A program made the position numbers and the translations under genes. A stretch of DNA of 49,022 bases. Source: Kiritimatiellales bacterium. GTDB taxonomy: Bacteria; Verrucomicrobiota; Kiritimatiellia; Kiritimatiellales; Pontiellaceae. Shown here in pieces: positions 15,170 through 24,609 of this stretch. The first letter of the stretch is position 1, and the number at the start of each line of letters is the position of its first letter. A model generated the notes under the pieces. The model saw nothing but the letters and a program-made list of their open reading frames with translations, searched no databases and was not told the origin of the DNA. The stretch spans positions 1 through 49,022 of the forward strand of contig JADGFE010000002.1 of assembly GCA_016744085.1 (NCBI GenBank). The letters are read 5' to 3'.

Positions 15170-16531
15170 TTATTTGGAGGGACGCACTAGATCGTAGTCG
15201 CTGATCTTTTTACGCAATGTGGTCGGAGAGATGTCTAATGTTCTGGCCGTTTGCGAGATGTTCCAATCCTGAGCTTCAAGGACATACTGTATGTATCCTT
15301 TTTCTTCTTCAGCCAATGAATGGAGAGGTCGTTTTTTGATGTCGGGAGACGGTCTGTCAGCAGAAGGATTTCCTAAGAAATGGATATGTTCAGGGAGGAT
15401 CTGGGGCGATTCACTTAAGGCCACCGCTCGTGTGATTACATTTTCCAGCTCACGCACATTGCCAGGCCATGAATGCCGCGCAAGTAAGTGAAGCGCCTCA
15501 TCGGAAAAACATGTGACCGTACGCTGCATTTTTTGGCTAATACGATTTAAAAAATGATTCGCCAGTAAAACAATATCTTCACCGCGTTCTCGTAGCGGGG
15601 GGATGAGGATTTCTCCGACCACTACACGATAATAAAGGTCTTCCCGGAACGTTCCTTCTTTAACCATCTCGGCTAGATTTCGGTGCGTCGCAAAAACAGC
15701 TCGCCCTTTAAAATATAAGGGTTGGTTTCCTCCGACTCGCTCATACTGTTTTTCTTGGAGAACCCGCAATAACTTGGCCTGCAGATCTAAATCCATATCA
15801 CCAATTTCATCGAAGAAAACGGTGCCGTTCTTGGCAAGTTCAAGCTTACCGACCTTCTGCCGGTCGGCTCCTGTGAAGGCTCCCTTTTCATGACCGAATA
15901 GTTCGCTTTCCAACAGAGTGGCCACGATGGCGGAACAATTAATCGCCACAAAAGGTTTCCCTGGAGATGACGCTCCATGAATGGCACGCGCCACCAGCTC
16001 TTTTCCGGTACCGCTTTCTCCATGAACCAGCACGTTTACATGTCCCCGGGAAAAACGCCCGACTTGTTTGAGGATCTCCAAAACCTGGGGATCATTTCCG
16101 ATGATCTCATCCGGTTGCGTAATTCTGACCTCCGGTTGTTCATCCTTTTGTTCGCTGGAGGTAGAGCGATCAAGCTCCCGCCTAACTTTTTCCAAAATCA
16201 ACTCTACATCATTCACATCAAAAGGTTTGCGGAGATAATCGTACGCTCCCTTTTTCATGGCTTCAATCGTGGCCGCCATATCTTGCCGCCCCGATATGAT
16301 TACAACAGGGACCGTTGGATTTTTCTGAGAGATCTGATCTAGAATTTCGAGGCCGTCCCCATCGGGTAAAACCAGATCCAGAAGAATGAGATCAGGACAG
16401 AACTCCATCATGCTTTCAATACCTTGCTCAGCAGAGGAGCAAACTTCAACGTTGTACCCTTTCCCTTCCAGAATAAGCTGAATAGATCGGCACAAAGCCA
16501 CATCATCATCGATCATTAATAATTTATTCAT
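15170..16531 (-). CDS. NtrC-family sigma-54-dependent response regulator
   Basis: 453 residues: REC domain (1-120) with phospho-acceptor Asp52 in LILLDLVLPDGDG; AAA+ domain (about 145-375) with Walker A GESGTGKE, the sigma-54-contacting GAFTGA loop, Walker B FFDEIGDMD and the arginine finger region; and a C-terminal Fis-type HTH (about 410-450, WNISQTARTLDISPTTLRKK). The ATG at 16531 overlaps the kinase gene by 8 bp, so the two form a translationally coupled two-component pair. The sigma-54-like promoter just downstream is its obvious target. Its signal is not visible from sequence, but the context argues for copper or another metal in the periplasm. Confidence 0.95.
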   Translation of the reverse strand: MNKLLMIDDDVALCRSIQLILEGKGYNVEVCSSAEQGIESMMEFCPDLILLDLVLPDGDGLEILDQISQKNPTVPVVIISGRQDMAATIEAMKKGAYDYLRKPFDVNDVELILEKVRRELDRSTSSEQKDEQPEVRITQPDEIIGNDPQVLEILKQVGRFSRGHVNVLVHGESGTGKELVARAIHGASSPGKPFVAINCSAIVATLLESELFGHEKGAFTGADRQKVGKLELAKNGTVFFDEIGDMDLDLQAKLLRVLQEKQYERVGGNQPLYFKGRAVFATHRNLAEMVKEGTFREDLYYRVVVGEILIPPLRERGEDIVLLANHFLNRISQKMQRTVTCFSDEALHLLARHSWPGNVRELENVITRAVALSESPQILPEHIHFLGNPSADRPSPDIKKRPLHSLAEEEKGYIQYVLEAQDWNISQTARTLDISPTTLRKKISDYDLVRPSK

Positions 16532-18278
16532 TCGCCGAACCTCCCATGGGAAGAGTTATTGAAAAAACAGAGCCTTCCGGAGAGGAGACAAAAGAAATCG
16601 TGCCTCCGTGTAATTCAACAATTTTTTTAACATTGGGTAATCCCAGTCCCGTTCCCCGTTTTTTGGTCGTAAAGAAAGGCTCAAACAGCTTTTCCCCAAC
16701 CCGATCAGAAATTCCACTACCATGATCCCGAACCTCTAACACCGTTTCTAAAGGCTCACTCTCACGAACGGTTAAAGTGACGGCACCATCTGCTGGACTG
16801 GCTTGAAGGGCGTTGTCTACCAAGTTAGTGACCGCCCGAAGCATCTGCTCTTTATCAACAAACAACGGGCTGTGATGATTATTTACGACATCAAGTGAGA
16901 CATTCTCAACCTCTTCACCCCGAACACACGAGGCAACTTCCTTGCAGAAATCATCTACGGAAACAGCCACCTTATGCAGTTCGATTTTTTTCCCGAATAA
17001 CAGCAGATCATTGAGCATGGTTTCCAGTCGACGGGCCTGATCAGACGCTATTTCCGCCAATTCCGCATGAACAGGATCATCATTCACAACACCTCTCAAA
17101 ACACTAAGGTTCATCATGACGGCGGATAGTGGGTTTCGCATTTCATGCACGATGCTCGCACTTAACTTTCCAATGGCAGACAACGCTGCGGCGTGAGCTA
17201 ATGCCTCTTTGGCTCGTTCAATCTCATCGAGCATCTGATTAAACGCGTCGGCAACCTGAACATGCTCCCGCCCCGGAAAATGCTTCATACGGGTATCAAA
17301 ATGACCTTCCGATACCGACAGAGCAACGTCGGCCATGTGGCGCAACGGGGTACTGATCTTTTTGGCCGACTTTGCGGCTAACCAAAGCACCAGAGACAAC
17401 GCGATCAGCCCGGTAATCACCGCCCGGACTTTTAGATGGTGTAGCCACATGAATGCGTGCTTCGTTTCAGCTTCCGTAAGCAGTATCCACCCAAGCTCAT
17501 CAATGTGGGTCGCCACACCAACCACAGTTCGCTGATCAAAATTACGATAGACGACGGGTTTATCTCCTGCGTTATTTAGCACTTCGGGAAGCTTTACCAT
17601 CCTCTCAGTCGATGTGGTTTCATCTGGAAGTCCCGTCAAAAGAAGTCCGGTTTCAGAAACAATGCATGATTGAACCGCTGTCGCCTCACTGGTTTCCGGA
17701 GCCAATGCAGGATAGACCGTAGATGACAGCTCAAGCACCGCAATAATATATTTGGCTGAAGACTCATGTTTTACATCTAGCGGAATACCAATATGAATAC
17801 CAATCATGCCATCCTCATGAATATGAGGTTTTGACAGAATGGCTCCCTCCGCATTTTTCAGCTCTTCTTTAAACGAAGGAGGCAGAAGTAGGTTTTCATC
17901 GTGCACCTTGCTCTTCCGGCCCCAAACCGGTTGCCATTCTTTGGAATACAGTTCGATACTTTCATACGCAGAATTATTTAACAGGAACGAGGATTCAATG
18001 GCGGCCTCAATAATCGGGCAGTTTGTAGAGGGGGTTCGGTGCAGATCTAAGGCAACGAACCGGCTGAGCATCATCAGTTCGTTGCTGCGTTCGTGAATCC
18101 AGTCCACAATTCGCTGCTCTTTGGCCTGCGCCACCACTTGAAGTTGCTCGTGTTTTAGTTCCAGCACAGCCTGTCGAGCGCAGTGATACCCTTGAACCGC
18201 CATGATAACCAACGGAGCAATCGCCACAGCAATCATCCAACGTCGAACGCTCTCTGCAATGCTCCTGTTCTTTTTCAT
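16524..18278 (-). CDS. Membrane sensor histidine kinase
   Basis: 584 residues. First membrane segment about 14-31; periplasmic sensor of about 250 residues (Cache-like by layout); second membrane segment about 286-302; HAMP (about 303-355); a HisKA dimerisation helix with phospho-acceptor His378 in SIVHEMRNPLSAV; and an ATPase domain with NLVDNALQA, DHGSGI and GTGLGLPNVKKIVELHGG. It should autophosphorylate and phosphorylate the coupled NtrC-type regulator. The sensor region contains several His and Met but no classic CusS or CzcS signature, so the ligand is unknown. ATG at 18278 follows AAATAGGAGTTTCC and is 9 bp from the csoR stop. Confidence 0.93.
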   Translation of the reverse strand: MKKNRSIAESVRRWMIAVAIAPLVIMAVQGYHCARQAVLELKHEQLQVVAQAKEQRIVDWIHERSNELMMLSRFVALDLHRTPSTNCPIIEAAIESSFLLNNSAYESIELYSKEWQPVWGRKSKVHDENLLLPPSFKEELKNAEGAILSKPHIHEDGMIGIHIGIPLDVKHESSAKYIIAVLELSSTVYPALAPETSEATAVQSCIVSETGLLLTGLPDETTSTERMVKLPEVLNNAGDKPVVYRNFDQRTVVGVATHIDELGWILLTEAETKHAFMWLHHLKVRAVITGLIALSLVLWLAAKSAKKISTPLRHMADVALSVSEGHFDTRMKHFPGREHVQVADAFNQMLDEIERAKEALAHAAALSAIGKLSASIVHEMRNPLSAVMMNLSVLRGVVNDDPVHAELAEIASDQARRLETMLNDLLLFGKKIELHKVAVSVDDFCKEVASCVRGEEVENVSLDVVNNHHSPLFVDKEQMLRAVTNLVDNALQASPADGAVTLTVRESEPLETVLEVRDHGSGISDRVGEKLFEPFFTTKKRGTGLGLPNVKKIVELHGGTISFVSSPEGSVFSITLPMGGSANE

Positions 18279-18286
18279 GGAAACTC

Positions 18287-18562
18287 CTATTTAGACAATC
18301 GTTTCACTGCCGTCATGATCTCTTCGATCTTAACGTCCACTTCATCTGGCGAGTTGCGGGCATCCGTCACACAATGCCGGATATGCTTTTCCAGAATAAT
18401 TTTACTCACGGACTGTAATGCAGATCTGGCCGCTTGGATCTGCGTGATAATATCGATGCAGTATTCCTCCTCTTCAATCATTCGAACAACCCCTTTGACT
18501 TGGCCTTCAATCCTTGCCAGTCGGGATACATTCTCATGATGAGTTGTCTTGGATATATCCAT
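18287..18562 (-). CDS. csoR: CsoR-family metal-sensing repressor
   Basis: 91 residues from ATG at 18562, chosen because AAGGAGATTGAT precedes it. The family fold (three helices, R..RIEGQVKGV.RMIEEE.YC.DI..QI.A..SAL) is complete. Cys35, His60 and Cys64 match the Cu(I) fingerprint of CsoR (Cys36, His61, Cys65 in M. tuberculosis), unlike the HCHH or HCHD sets of RcnR and FrmR. An N-terminal HH pair at 8-9 leaves some doubt. Such proteins bind operator DNA when metal-free and release it on Cu(I) binding. It is probably the first gene of csoR-kinase-regulator and represses its own promoter through the repeat 27 bp upstream. Confidence 0.92.
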   Translation of the reverse strand: MDISKTTHHENVSRLARIEGQVKGVVRMIEEEEYCIDIITQIQAARSALQSVSKIILEKHIRHCVTDARNSPDEVDVKIEEIMTAVKRLSK

Positions 18563-18588
18563 ATCAATCTCCTTATCTGCGGGTACAA

Positions 18589-18607
18589 TATACCCTATAT
18601 GGGTATA
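18589..18607 (-). promoter_or_regulatory. Probable CsoR operator overlapping the csoR promoter
   Basis: TATACCC-TATAT-GGGTATA is a perfect 7-5-7 inverted repeat, starting 27 bp before the csoR ATG. G-tract dyads of this form are the usual CsoR-family operators. A plausible leftward promoter brackets it: TTACTG as -35 and TATATT as -10, with an 18-base spacer that contains most of the dyad, so a bound repressor would block RNA polymerase. A further imperfect GGGTA...TACCC pair overlaps it at 18581-18595. Confidence 0.75.
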
Positions 18608-18654
18608 ATTCAGTAAAATAGAGACCAATTTGATACTTTATCTGATGCATGTAG

Positions 18655-20853
18655 TTAGTCCTGTAAGTTTCTGTTTGGCAGAGCAGGGCTGTTTCTCAGT
18701 AACCGAAGGCTATTTCCAATAACTAGAATAGATGCGCCCATATCAGCTACGATGGCCATCCAAAGGGTTGCGAGGTTTGACAAAGCCAGTCCCATAAATA
18801 TCAATTTTAATCCCAATGCAAAGATGATGTTCTGCCTGATGACATTTAAGGTTCTTTGAGCATGTCCTATTAGCCAGGGGATGCGTGTTAGGTCATCAGA
18901 CATGAGGGCAATGTCTGCCGTTTCAATGGCTGCATCGGTTCCGGCGGCTCCCATGGCAATACCAATACTAGCGGCGGCCAGCGCGGGGGCATCATTGATG
19001 CCATCACCCACCATGGCGACGTCTTTGTATCGGCGGACGAGTTCTTCGACGGCCTTTAGTTTGTCCTCGGGGAGGAGCTCAGCCTGAACTTCGTCGAGGC
19101 CCACGGTTTTTGCAATAGCACTGGCTGTGCCTTGGTTGTCGCCAGTCAGCATTACTACATGCTGGAGACCGATGGCTTTGAGGTCGGCAACCACCTCCGT
19201 AGCATGTTCACGGATGGTGTCGGCAATGCTGATGAATCCGCATACGTGCTCATCGTTTCCTATCACGACAATGGAATGTCCTGCATCCTCCATGGCTTCA
19301 ATTTGTTGATGAATTGCTGGTGTCTCCATTTTCTTCTCATGGAGAAGTCGATGGCTGCCCAACCAGAATGAGCGGCCATAGATCGTGGCTGACGCACCCT
19401 TGCCCTTGATGGCTTGGAAATCTTCGGCCTGAGATATCTCGATTCCTTCTTTTTCTGCCAGTCGCAATATGGCTCGTGCCAGCGGGTGGTCACTGTGCGC
19501 CTCCATGGCGGCGGCGCGTTCGAGCAGTTCGTTCCGCGTGTGGTCGTTTAGCGGTATGATCTCCTGCACCTCGGGCTTACCGTGTGTAATGGTTCCGGTC
19601 TTGTCCAAAGCAATTGCTTTGAGCCGGGCGGCGGCTTCGAGATAGGCACCGCCTTTAATCAGGATTCCCGCACGTGCGGACGATGCTAACGCCGCCACAA
19701 TGCTGACCGGAGTAGAAATGACCAACGCACACGGACAGGCAATCACGAGAATGACTAGAGCCTGATAGAACCATGCTCCCCATGCGCCGCCAAATAACAG
19801 TGGAGGAATGATGGCGATGAGCACGGCCAGCAGGATCATGGCAGGCGTGTAGTAGCGGGCGAATTTTTCGACCCACTGTTCGGAGGGCGCGCGGCGGGAC
19901 TGGGCATCCTCCACCATGTGGATGATGCGCGAAAGGGTTGTGTCGTCGGCGGGTTTGGAGGAGCTGAATTCAATGGAACCATCTTCATTGACTGTCCCCG
20001 CATAGACTTCGTCCCCTGGCGCTTTGGAAACGGGCATGGATTCGCCGGTAATGGGTGCTTGGTTTACCGACGTGCTGCCTTTGCTAATGATACCATCCAG
20101 CGGGAATTTTTCACCGGGCCGCACGAGCACGGTTGCGCCGACGGGCACCTCGGCCACCGGTTTCTCCATGATGTCTCCATCGGATGGACAAATATAACGG
20201 GCGGTCGCGGGCGTCAGATCCATGAGGGATTTAATAGCGCGACGAGCACGTCCCACACTCCACGATTCCAGCAGCAGAGAGAACGAAAAAAGGAAGGCCA
20301 CGGCAGCGGCTTCAAAATATTCTCCGATGAGGAGTGCGCCAACAACGGCAATGCTCATCAGAAGATTCATGTCAGCACGCAATCTGCGCAGAGCACTGAA
20401 TGCTTTTGGAAATACATACCAGCCCCCGGCGATTACAGCACTGAGGTAGAAAATCATGCTGATCAGTGGGAATGTGTGATCTCCAGATCCTTCTCCTCCA
20501 GACAGAGCATCCATTAGACTTCGATGCAGAACGGCATGTAAAATAAACCCGGCTAAAAGAAGAATGCCGCTGAGAATACACATAATTGTGCGACCTCGTA
20601 TTTGCCAAAAACTGACCGCTTTTATCGCTTCTGAATTTAGAGGCTGGGCCTTTAGTCCTGCCTTCGCAACAGCGGCCAAGATCTGCTCTTCGGACACTTT
20701 ATCATGGGAGAATGTCACGATCATTGTCCCGTTGAGTAAATTGAAGTCGAGTCGATCAATTCCGTCCAGTTTACCAACCGTGGATTTCAGTGCGCCCACT
20801 TCCTCTGCACAATCAAGCCCGACTATTTTTAGTGTAAGGGAATTCATCTTCAT
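18655..20853 (-). CDS. P1B-type metal ATPase, Zn/Cd/Pb class
   Basis: About 732 residues. An N-terminal HMA-like domain has a single-Cys motif (LDCAEEV, Cys15) instead of CxxC. Eight membrane segments carry CPC at 373-375. Phosphorylated Asp417 lies in DKTGTIT, with TGES, MLTGD and GDGINDAP motifs also present. The last membrane pair has a Lys (ALGLKLIF) and an Asp (VADMGAS), the signature of the ZntA/CadA class; copper ATPases have other residues there. It should export Zn, Cd or Pb from the cytoplasm to the periplasm, where CzcCBA would carry the metal out. An ATG six bases inside (20847) has better spacing to GGAG and may be the true start. Confidence 0.93.
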   Translation of the reverse strand: MKMNSLTLKIVGLDCAEEVGALKSTVGKLDGIDRLDFNLLNGTMIVTFSHDKVSEEQILAAVAKAGLKAQPLNSEAIKAVSFWQIRGRTIMCILSGILLLAGFILHAVLHRSLMDALSGGEGSGDHTFPLISMIFYLSAVIAGGWYVFPKAFSALRRLRADMNLLMSIAVVGALLIGEYFEAAAVAFLFSFSLLLESWSVGRARRAIKSLMDLTPATARYICPSDGDIMEKPVAEVPVGATVLVRPGEKFPLDGIISKGSTSVNQAPITGESMPVSKAPGDEVYAGTVNEDGSIEFSSSKPADDTTLSRIIHMVEDAQSRRAPSEQWVEKFARYYTPAMILLAVLIAIIPPLLFGGAWGAWFYQALVILVIACPCALVISTPVSIVAALASSARAGILIKGGAYLEAAARLKAIALDKTGTITHGKPEVQEIIPLNDHTRNELLERAAAMEAHSDHPLARAILRLAEKEGIEISQAEDFQAIKGKGASATIYGRSFWLGSHRLLHEKKMETPAIHQQIEAMEDAGHSIVVIGNDEHVCGFISIADTIREHATEVVADLKAIGLQHVVMLTGDNQGTASAIAKTVGLDEVQAELLPEDKLKAVEELVRRYKDVAMVGDGINDAPALAAASIGIAMGAAGTDAAIETADIALMSDDLTRIPWLIGHAQRTLNVIRQNIIFALGLKLIFMGLALSNLATLWMAIVADMGASILVIGNSLRLLRNSPALPNRNLQD

Positions 20854-20878
20854 TCTCCATTCATTGAGGACCTATCTA

Positions 20879-21319
20879 TTATGATTTTATACGCTTAGGG
20901 ATGGTGTACATCGAGCAGTTTGAAACAGACTCGGAGTGATGAGTTAAGTGAATGACTGCGCCCTCTGGCACTTCCATTTTCCCTGAAATACGAAATCCAA
21001 TCTTGGATGCTCTTCTTGTTCTATACCTTTTAGATGTAGAAATGACCAGATCTCCAATATGAAGAGGTTGATTATCTTTGGATATTTCGACATCCACATG
21101 CCCTTTAACTATTCTTCCACCAAAACGGGGTTTAATGGTTCCATAAATGATCAGTTCTCCGTCGATGTTGGATGCATAGACGCCAATGATTTCGGAACGA
21201 TGATTTGAGTCGCGAGTGAGAGTTACCTTGTCGTCGCTCAATAAGTTCCCTTGTATTGTTGTGCATCCTGAATAGAGAAGACTACTGACCGCGACACCAA
21301 CCATAATTATTTTCTTCAT
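20879..21319 (-). CDS. Lipoprotein of unknown function next to the P1B ATPase
   Basis: 146 residues from ATG at 21319, preferred because AGGAGTATTATC precedes it. The signal peptide has a lipobox LLYSGC; the lipid-bearing Cys is about residue 18. The mature protein looks like a beta-sandwich (IIGVYASNIDGELIIYGTIKPRFGG, then GHVDVEI and VIHLTHHSES), a layout reminiscent of small outer-membrane-anchored lipoproteins in metal-efflux operons. It has no known domain that I can name. It sits between a structured, terminator-like hairpin and the ATPase, 25 bp away, and is probably cotranscribed with the ATPase. Confidence 0.75.
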   Translation of the reverse strand: MKKIIMVGVAVSSLLYSGCTTIQGNLLSDDKVTLTRDSNHRSEIIGVYASNIDGELIIYGTIKPRFGGRIVKGHVDVEISKDNQPLHIGDLVISTSKRYRTRRASKIGFRISGKMEVPEGAVIHLTHHSESVSNCSMYTIPKRIKS

Positions 21320-21375
21320 GATAATACTCCTTATTCTACTCACTTGTTGTTGCGATATTTATGTCACCAAAAACC

Positions 21376-21435
21376 GACACCGCTTCCGAGGGTCACTGAT
21401 CAAGGCTCGGTCACAGGCCTCGTAGAAACGGTGTC
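21376..21435 (-). terminator. Branched hairpin with T tract after czcA
   Basis: GACACCG (21376-21382) pairs with CGGTGTC (21429-21435), and CGAGG (21387-21391) pairs with CCTCG (21418-21422). Within the loop GGTCAC occurs twice around a TGATCA palindrome. Read leftward the stem is followed by GGTTTTTGG. It can act as a partial or full terminator for the czcCBA transcript, separating it from the lipoprotein-ATPase pair. Confidence 0.6.
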
Positions 21436-21477
21436 ATTTACAGGCGAGCAAATGATATGCCCGCCTCGTTCTCCGGC

Positions 21478-24400
21478 TTAAATACTCACCTCCTTTTCAT
21501 CGCTCCGTTTTAACTTCGTGAACATTACAAACAGGACGGGAAGCACCAGCAGTGTGAGCGCTGTGGAGGTCAGCACACCGCCAATAACAACCGTGGCCAG
21601 GGGGCGCTGAACCTCTGCTCCAACCCCGGTCGAAATGGCCATGGGGATAAACCCGACCGCATCGGTGATTGCCGTGGCCAAAACCGGACGCAAACGCTGA
21701 TGAGCAGCCAATGAAGCCGCTTCACCCAGTGCCTTCCCATCATCGATGAATGATCGGATGGCCGTCACAAGTATTTGCCCGTTTAGTACCGCTATCCCGC
21801 TGAGGGCAATGAACCCGACCGCAGCACTCACACTGAACGGGATGCCACGGAACCAGAGGGCAAATACGCCCCCGATCAACGCAAAGGGTATCCCGGTGTA
21901 AATCAACAATACATCCCGGAAATTCTTAAGGCTGAAATAGAGCAGGAAGAAAATCAGAAGCAGGGTGACCGGAATCATGATCGTAAGCCGCAGCCTTGCC
22001 CGTTCGAGATTCTCAAACTGTCCTCCCCAGTCGATTACATAGCCTTCCGGGAGCTTTACCGTTTCATCAATCTTGCGTTTTGCCTCTTCGACAAATGAAG
22101 ACACATCTCGACCAGACACATTGCACTGCACACGGATCAAACGACGTCCCCATTCCCGATTGATCGTGGAAGCACCCTCTACGCTGGACACATCGGCAAG
22201 CGCTCTTAAAGGAACCTGCTCACCGGTATCCGATGGAACTATCGTATTGGCCAGCACTTCGCTATCTGAACGGTGAGACTCCGGCAGGCGCACTACCAAC
22301 GGAAACTTTTTCTGCCCTTCGAAGATTTCTCCGACCGTTCTCCCCCCAACACATTCGATTAGATCGAGGACATGAACCGCTGGCAACCCGAGCTGAGCCA
22401 TAGCCTGTTCGTCAACCTTGATCTGCAAGGTCGGCTGACCGGTTACCTGATCCACAGCAATGTCAGACTGCCCCTCAATTTGAACCAGTACACGCTGCAC
22501 CTCGTCACTTACTCGAATAAGCTCCTCGAAGTCGTCGCCGTAAATCTTGATGCCGATATCAGAGCGGATGCCGGATTCCATCTCATTCAGGCGCATCTCA
22601 ATAGGCTGTGTAAAGACCATGTTCAGCCCGGGCAAATCAGCGACCGTCTCTTGCATCGCGACAACCAGCTCATCCTGAATCGAGGCTTTTGTCCATTGCT
22701 TGCGGGGCGTGAGGGTTACGAAAATATCCGTCAACTCGGTACCCATTGGGTCAGTGGCAACCTCGGCAGTACCGATACGACTCCAAACCGACCGCACTTC
22801 GTCAGGAAATTCATCCAGTAGCAACTGTTCGATGCGTGTGTTGTAGGCAACCGAGTCCTCTATCGATACGCCCGCAAGGCGAATCGTGTTAATTACGAGG
22901 GCACCTTCACTCAACCGAGGAATAAATTCACCGCCCAGATTTGTCGCAACCACACCGGTTATCGCCAGCAACACGACAACAGCAGACACCAAGATCCATC
23001 GCAGTTTCATTACAAAGCTGAGGGTTCTGTCGTACCAGCGAAGAATCAGGCCCATGAAGAACCCTTCGCCTTCTTTCGCGGTGCGCGGCAAGAAAAAGTA
23101 ATTCATCACCGGAGTCAGAACTAAGGCAATGATAAGGGCTCCAGCCAATGCGAGAATAAATGTCAGCGCCATGGGCCTGAACATTTTCCCTTCGGTTCCC
23201 TCCAGCGTAAGGATCGGAATGAATACGACGAGAATGATCCCCATACCAAACACAATAGGCCGAGCAACTTGCCTGCAGGAATCGATCAATGTTTCGAGAC
23301 GTTCCTTTGGAGTGAGAGGCCTGCCCAGCAACTTGTATCGGTCAGCTAGGTTCCGCAGGTTCGCTTCGGTCATTACCACCGAACCATCCACAATGATGCC
23401 GAAGTCTATGGCACCCAGACTGAGCAGGCTTGCAACAATCGCGAATTGATACATCCCCAGCACGGCAAAGAGCATGACGATGGGAATAACCAAAGCAACG
23501 AGTAGCCCGGCTCGAAGGTTGCCCAGCAGCATGAGCAAAACCACGACCACAAGGATGGCTCCTGCCGTAAGGTTGTGCTGAACCGTTTTTATAACTTCCG
23601 TTGTTAGCTCGGTTCGGTCGTACATTACTTTTACGACAACATCATCGGGCAATGATTTCTTCGCGTTTTCAAGTTTAACTTTCAACGCCTCGGTAACGGC
23701 TTTTCCGTTCTCTCCCATCAACATGAAGGCCAGCCCAAGCACCGCCTCTCCCTGCCCTTGGGCCGATACAGCACCACGACGAATTTCATATCCGATTTTA
23801 ACTTCTTCAGAAACATCCCGAATGCGCACAGGCGTGCCTTCATAGGCAGAAACCACAATGTTTTCAATTTCTTCTATCGAATGGACGCGAGCTATACCCC
23901 GCACAACCTGCGACTGGCCGGAGGCCGTGACCAACCCGCCACCCACATTGTTATTGTTCTTTTCCAGTGCATCGAAAACATCGTTCAGGGTCAGGTTGTA
24001 TTTAACGAGTGCCGGAGGAGAAACAATTACATTGTACTGCCGTTCATACCCCCCCCAGGAATTAACCTCGGCCACACCGGGGACTTGTCGTAATTGGGGT
24101 TTGATGAGCCAATCATGCATCGTCCTCAGCTCTTCCAGCGTTCGGTTGGGATCGGAAGAACTCAAGGTATAATGAAAAATCTCGCCCAACCCGGTAGCAA
24201 TAGGGCCGAGTTGCGGCCGTTCAATTCCATCCGGAAGTTCAACGCTGGCCAGCCGTTCGGAGATATATTGGCGAGCATCGATAATACGGGTTTCATCGCT
24301 GAATATAGCAACAACCTGCGAGAGTCCGAACTTTGAGATCGAGCGGACATCGGTAAGGCCGGGAAGCCCTCCGATGGCCAACTCCACGGGCAAGGTAATC

Positions 24401-24591
24401 TGTTGCTCTATTTCCTCCGGACTTAAAGCCGGGGCAACCGTGTTGACCTGAACCTGAATCGGCGTGGTGTCTGGAAATGCATCAATGGGAATCCGCATCA
24501 AGGTCATAACGCCTGCCCCCATCATGCATACGAATATCAGGATGACCAAAAGTCTGTTCTTTAAAGAGAATTCTGTAATTTTACTTAGCAT
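21478..24591 (-). CDS. czcA: CzcA-type divalent-cation RND efflux pump
   Basis: 1037 residues, the normal length for heavy-metal RND pumps. In the fourth membrane segment LGAIDFGIIVDGSVVMTE carries Asp396, Asp402 and Glu409, with the same spacing as the D402/D408/E415 relay of Cupriavidus CzcA. The two large periplasmic loops and all twelve membrane segments are present, and the CusA methionine triad is absent. It should be the inner-membrane pump for Co, Zn, Cd or Ni taken from the periplasm. GGAGCTACTT precedes ATG at 24591, 18 bp after the czcB stop. The exact cation set cannot be read from sequence. Confidence 0.93.
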   Translation of the reverse strand: MLSKITEFSLKNRLLVILIFVCMMGAGVMTLMRIPIDAFPDTTPIQVQVNTVAPALSPEEIEQQITLPVELAIGGLPGLTDVRSISKFGLSQVVAIFSDETRIIDARQYISERLASVELPDGIERPQLGPIATGLGEIFHYTLSSSDPNRTLEELRTMHDWLIKPQLRQVPGVAEVNSWGGYERQYNVIVSPPALVKYNLTLNDVFDALEKNNNNVGGGLVTASGQSQVVRGIARVHSIEEIENIVVSAYEGTPVRIRDVSEEVKIGYEIRRGAVSAQGQGEAVLGLAFMLMGENGKAVTEALKVKLENAKKSLPDDVVVKVMYDRTELTTEVIKTVQHNLTAGAILVVVVLLMLLGNLRAGLLVALVIPIVMLFAVLGMYQFAIVASLLSLGAIDFGIIVDGSVVMTEANLRNLADRYKLLGRPLTPKERLETLIDSCRQVARPIVFGMGIILVVFIPILTLEGTEGKMFRPMALTFILALAGALIIALVLTPVMNYFFLPRTAKEGEGFFMGLILRWYDRTLSFVMKLRWILVSAVVVLLAITGVVATNLGGEFIPRLSEGALVINTIRLAGVSIEDSVAYNTRIEQLLLDEFPDEVRSVWSRIGTAEVATDPMGTELTDIFVTLTPRKQWTKASIQDELVVAMQETVADLPGLNMVFTQPIEMRLNEMESGIRSDIGIKIYGDDFEELIRVSDEVQRVLVQIEGQSDIAVDQVTGQPTLQIKVDEQAMAQLGLPAVHVLDLIECVGGRTVGEIFEGQKKFPLVVRLPESHRSDSEVLANTIVPSDTGEQVPLRALADVSSVEGASTINREWGRRLIRVQCNVSGRDVSSFVEEAKRKIDETVKLPEGYVIDWGGQFENLERARLRLTIMIPVTLLLIFFLLYFSLKNFRDVLLIYTGIPFALIGGVFALWFRGIPFSVSAAVGFIALSGIAVLNGQILVTAIRSFIDDGKALGEAASLAAHQRLRPVLATAITDAVGFIPMAISTGVGAEVQRPLATVVIGGVLTSTALTLLVLPVLFVMFTKLKRSDEKEVSI

Positions 24592-24609
24592 AAGTAGCTC
24601 CAGTCCGGG

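Noticed and set aside
19918-20517. Long plus-strand frame (199 codons) inside the P1B ATPase gene.
   Set aside because: It is antisense to CPC- and TGES-bearing ATPase sequence, with low-complexity composition and no ribosome site.
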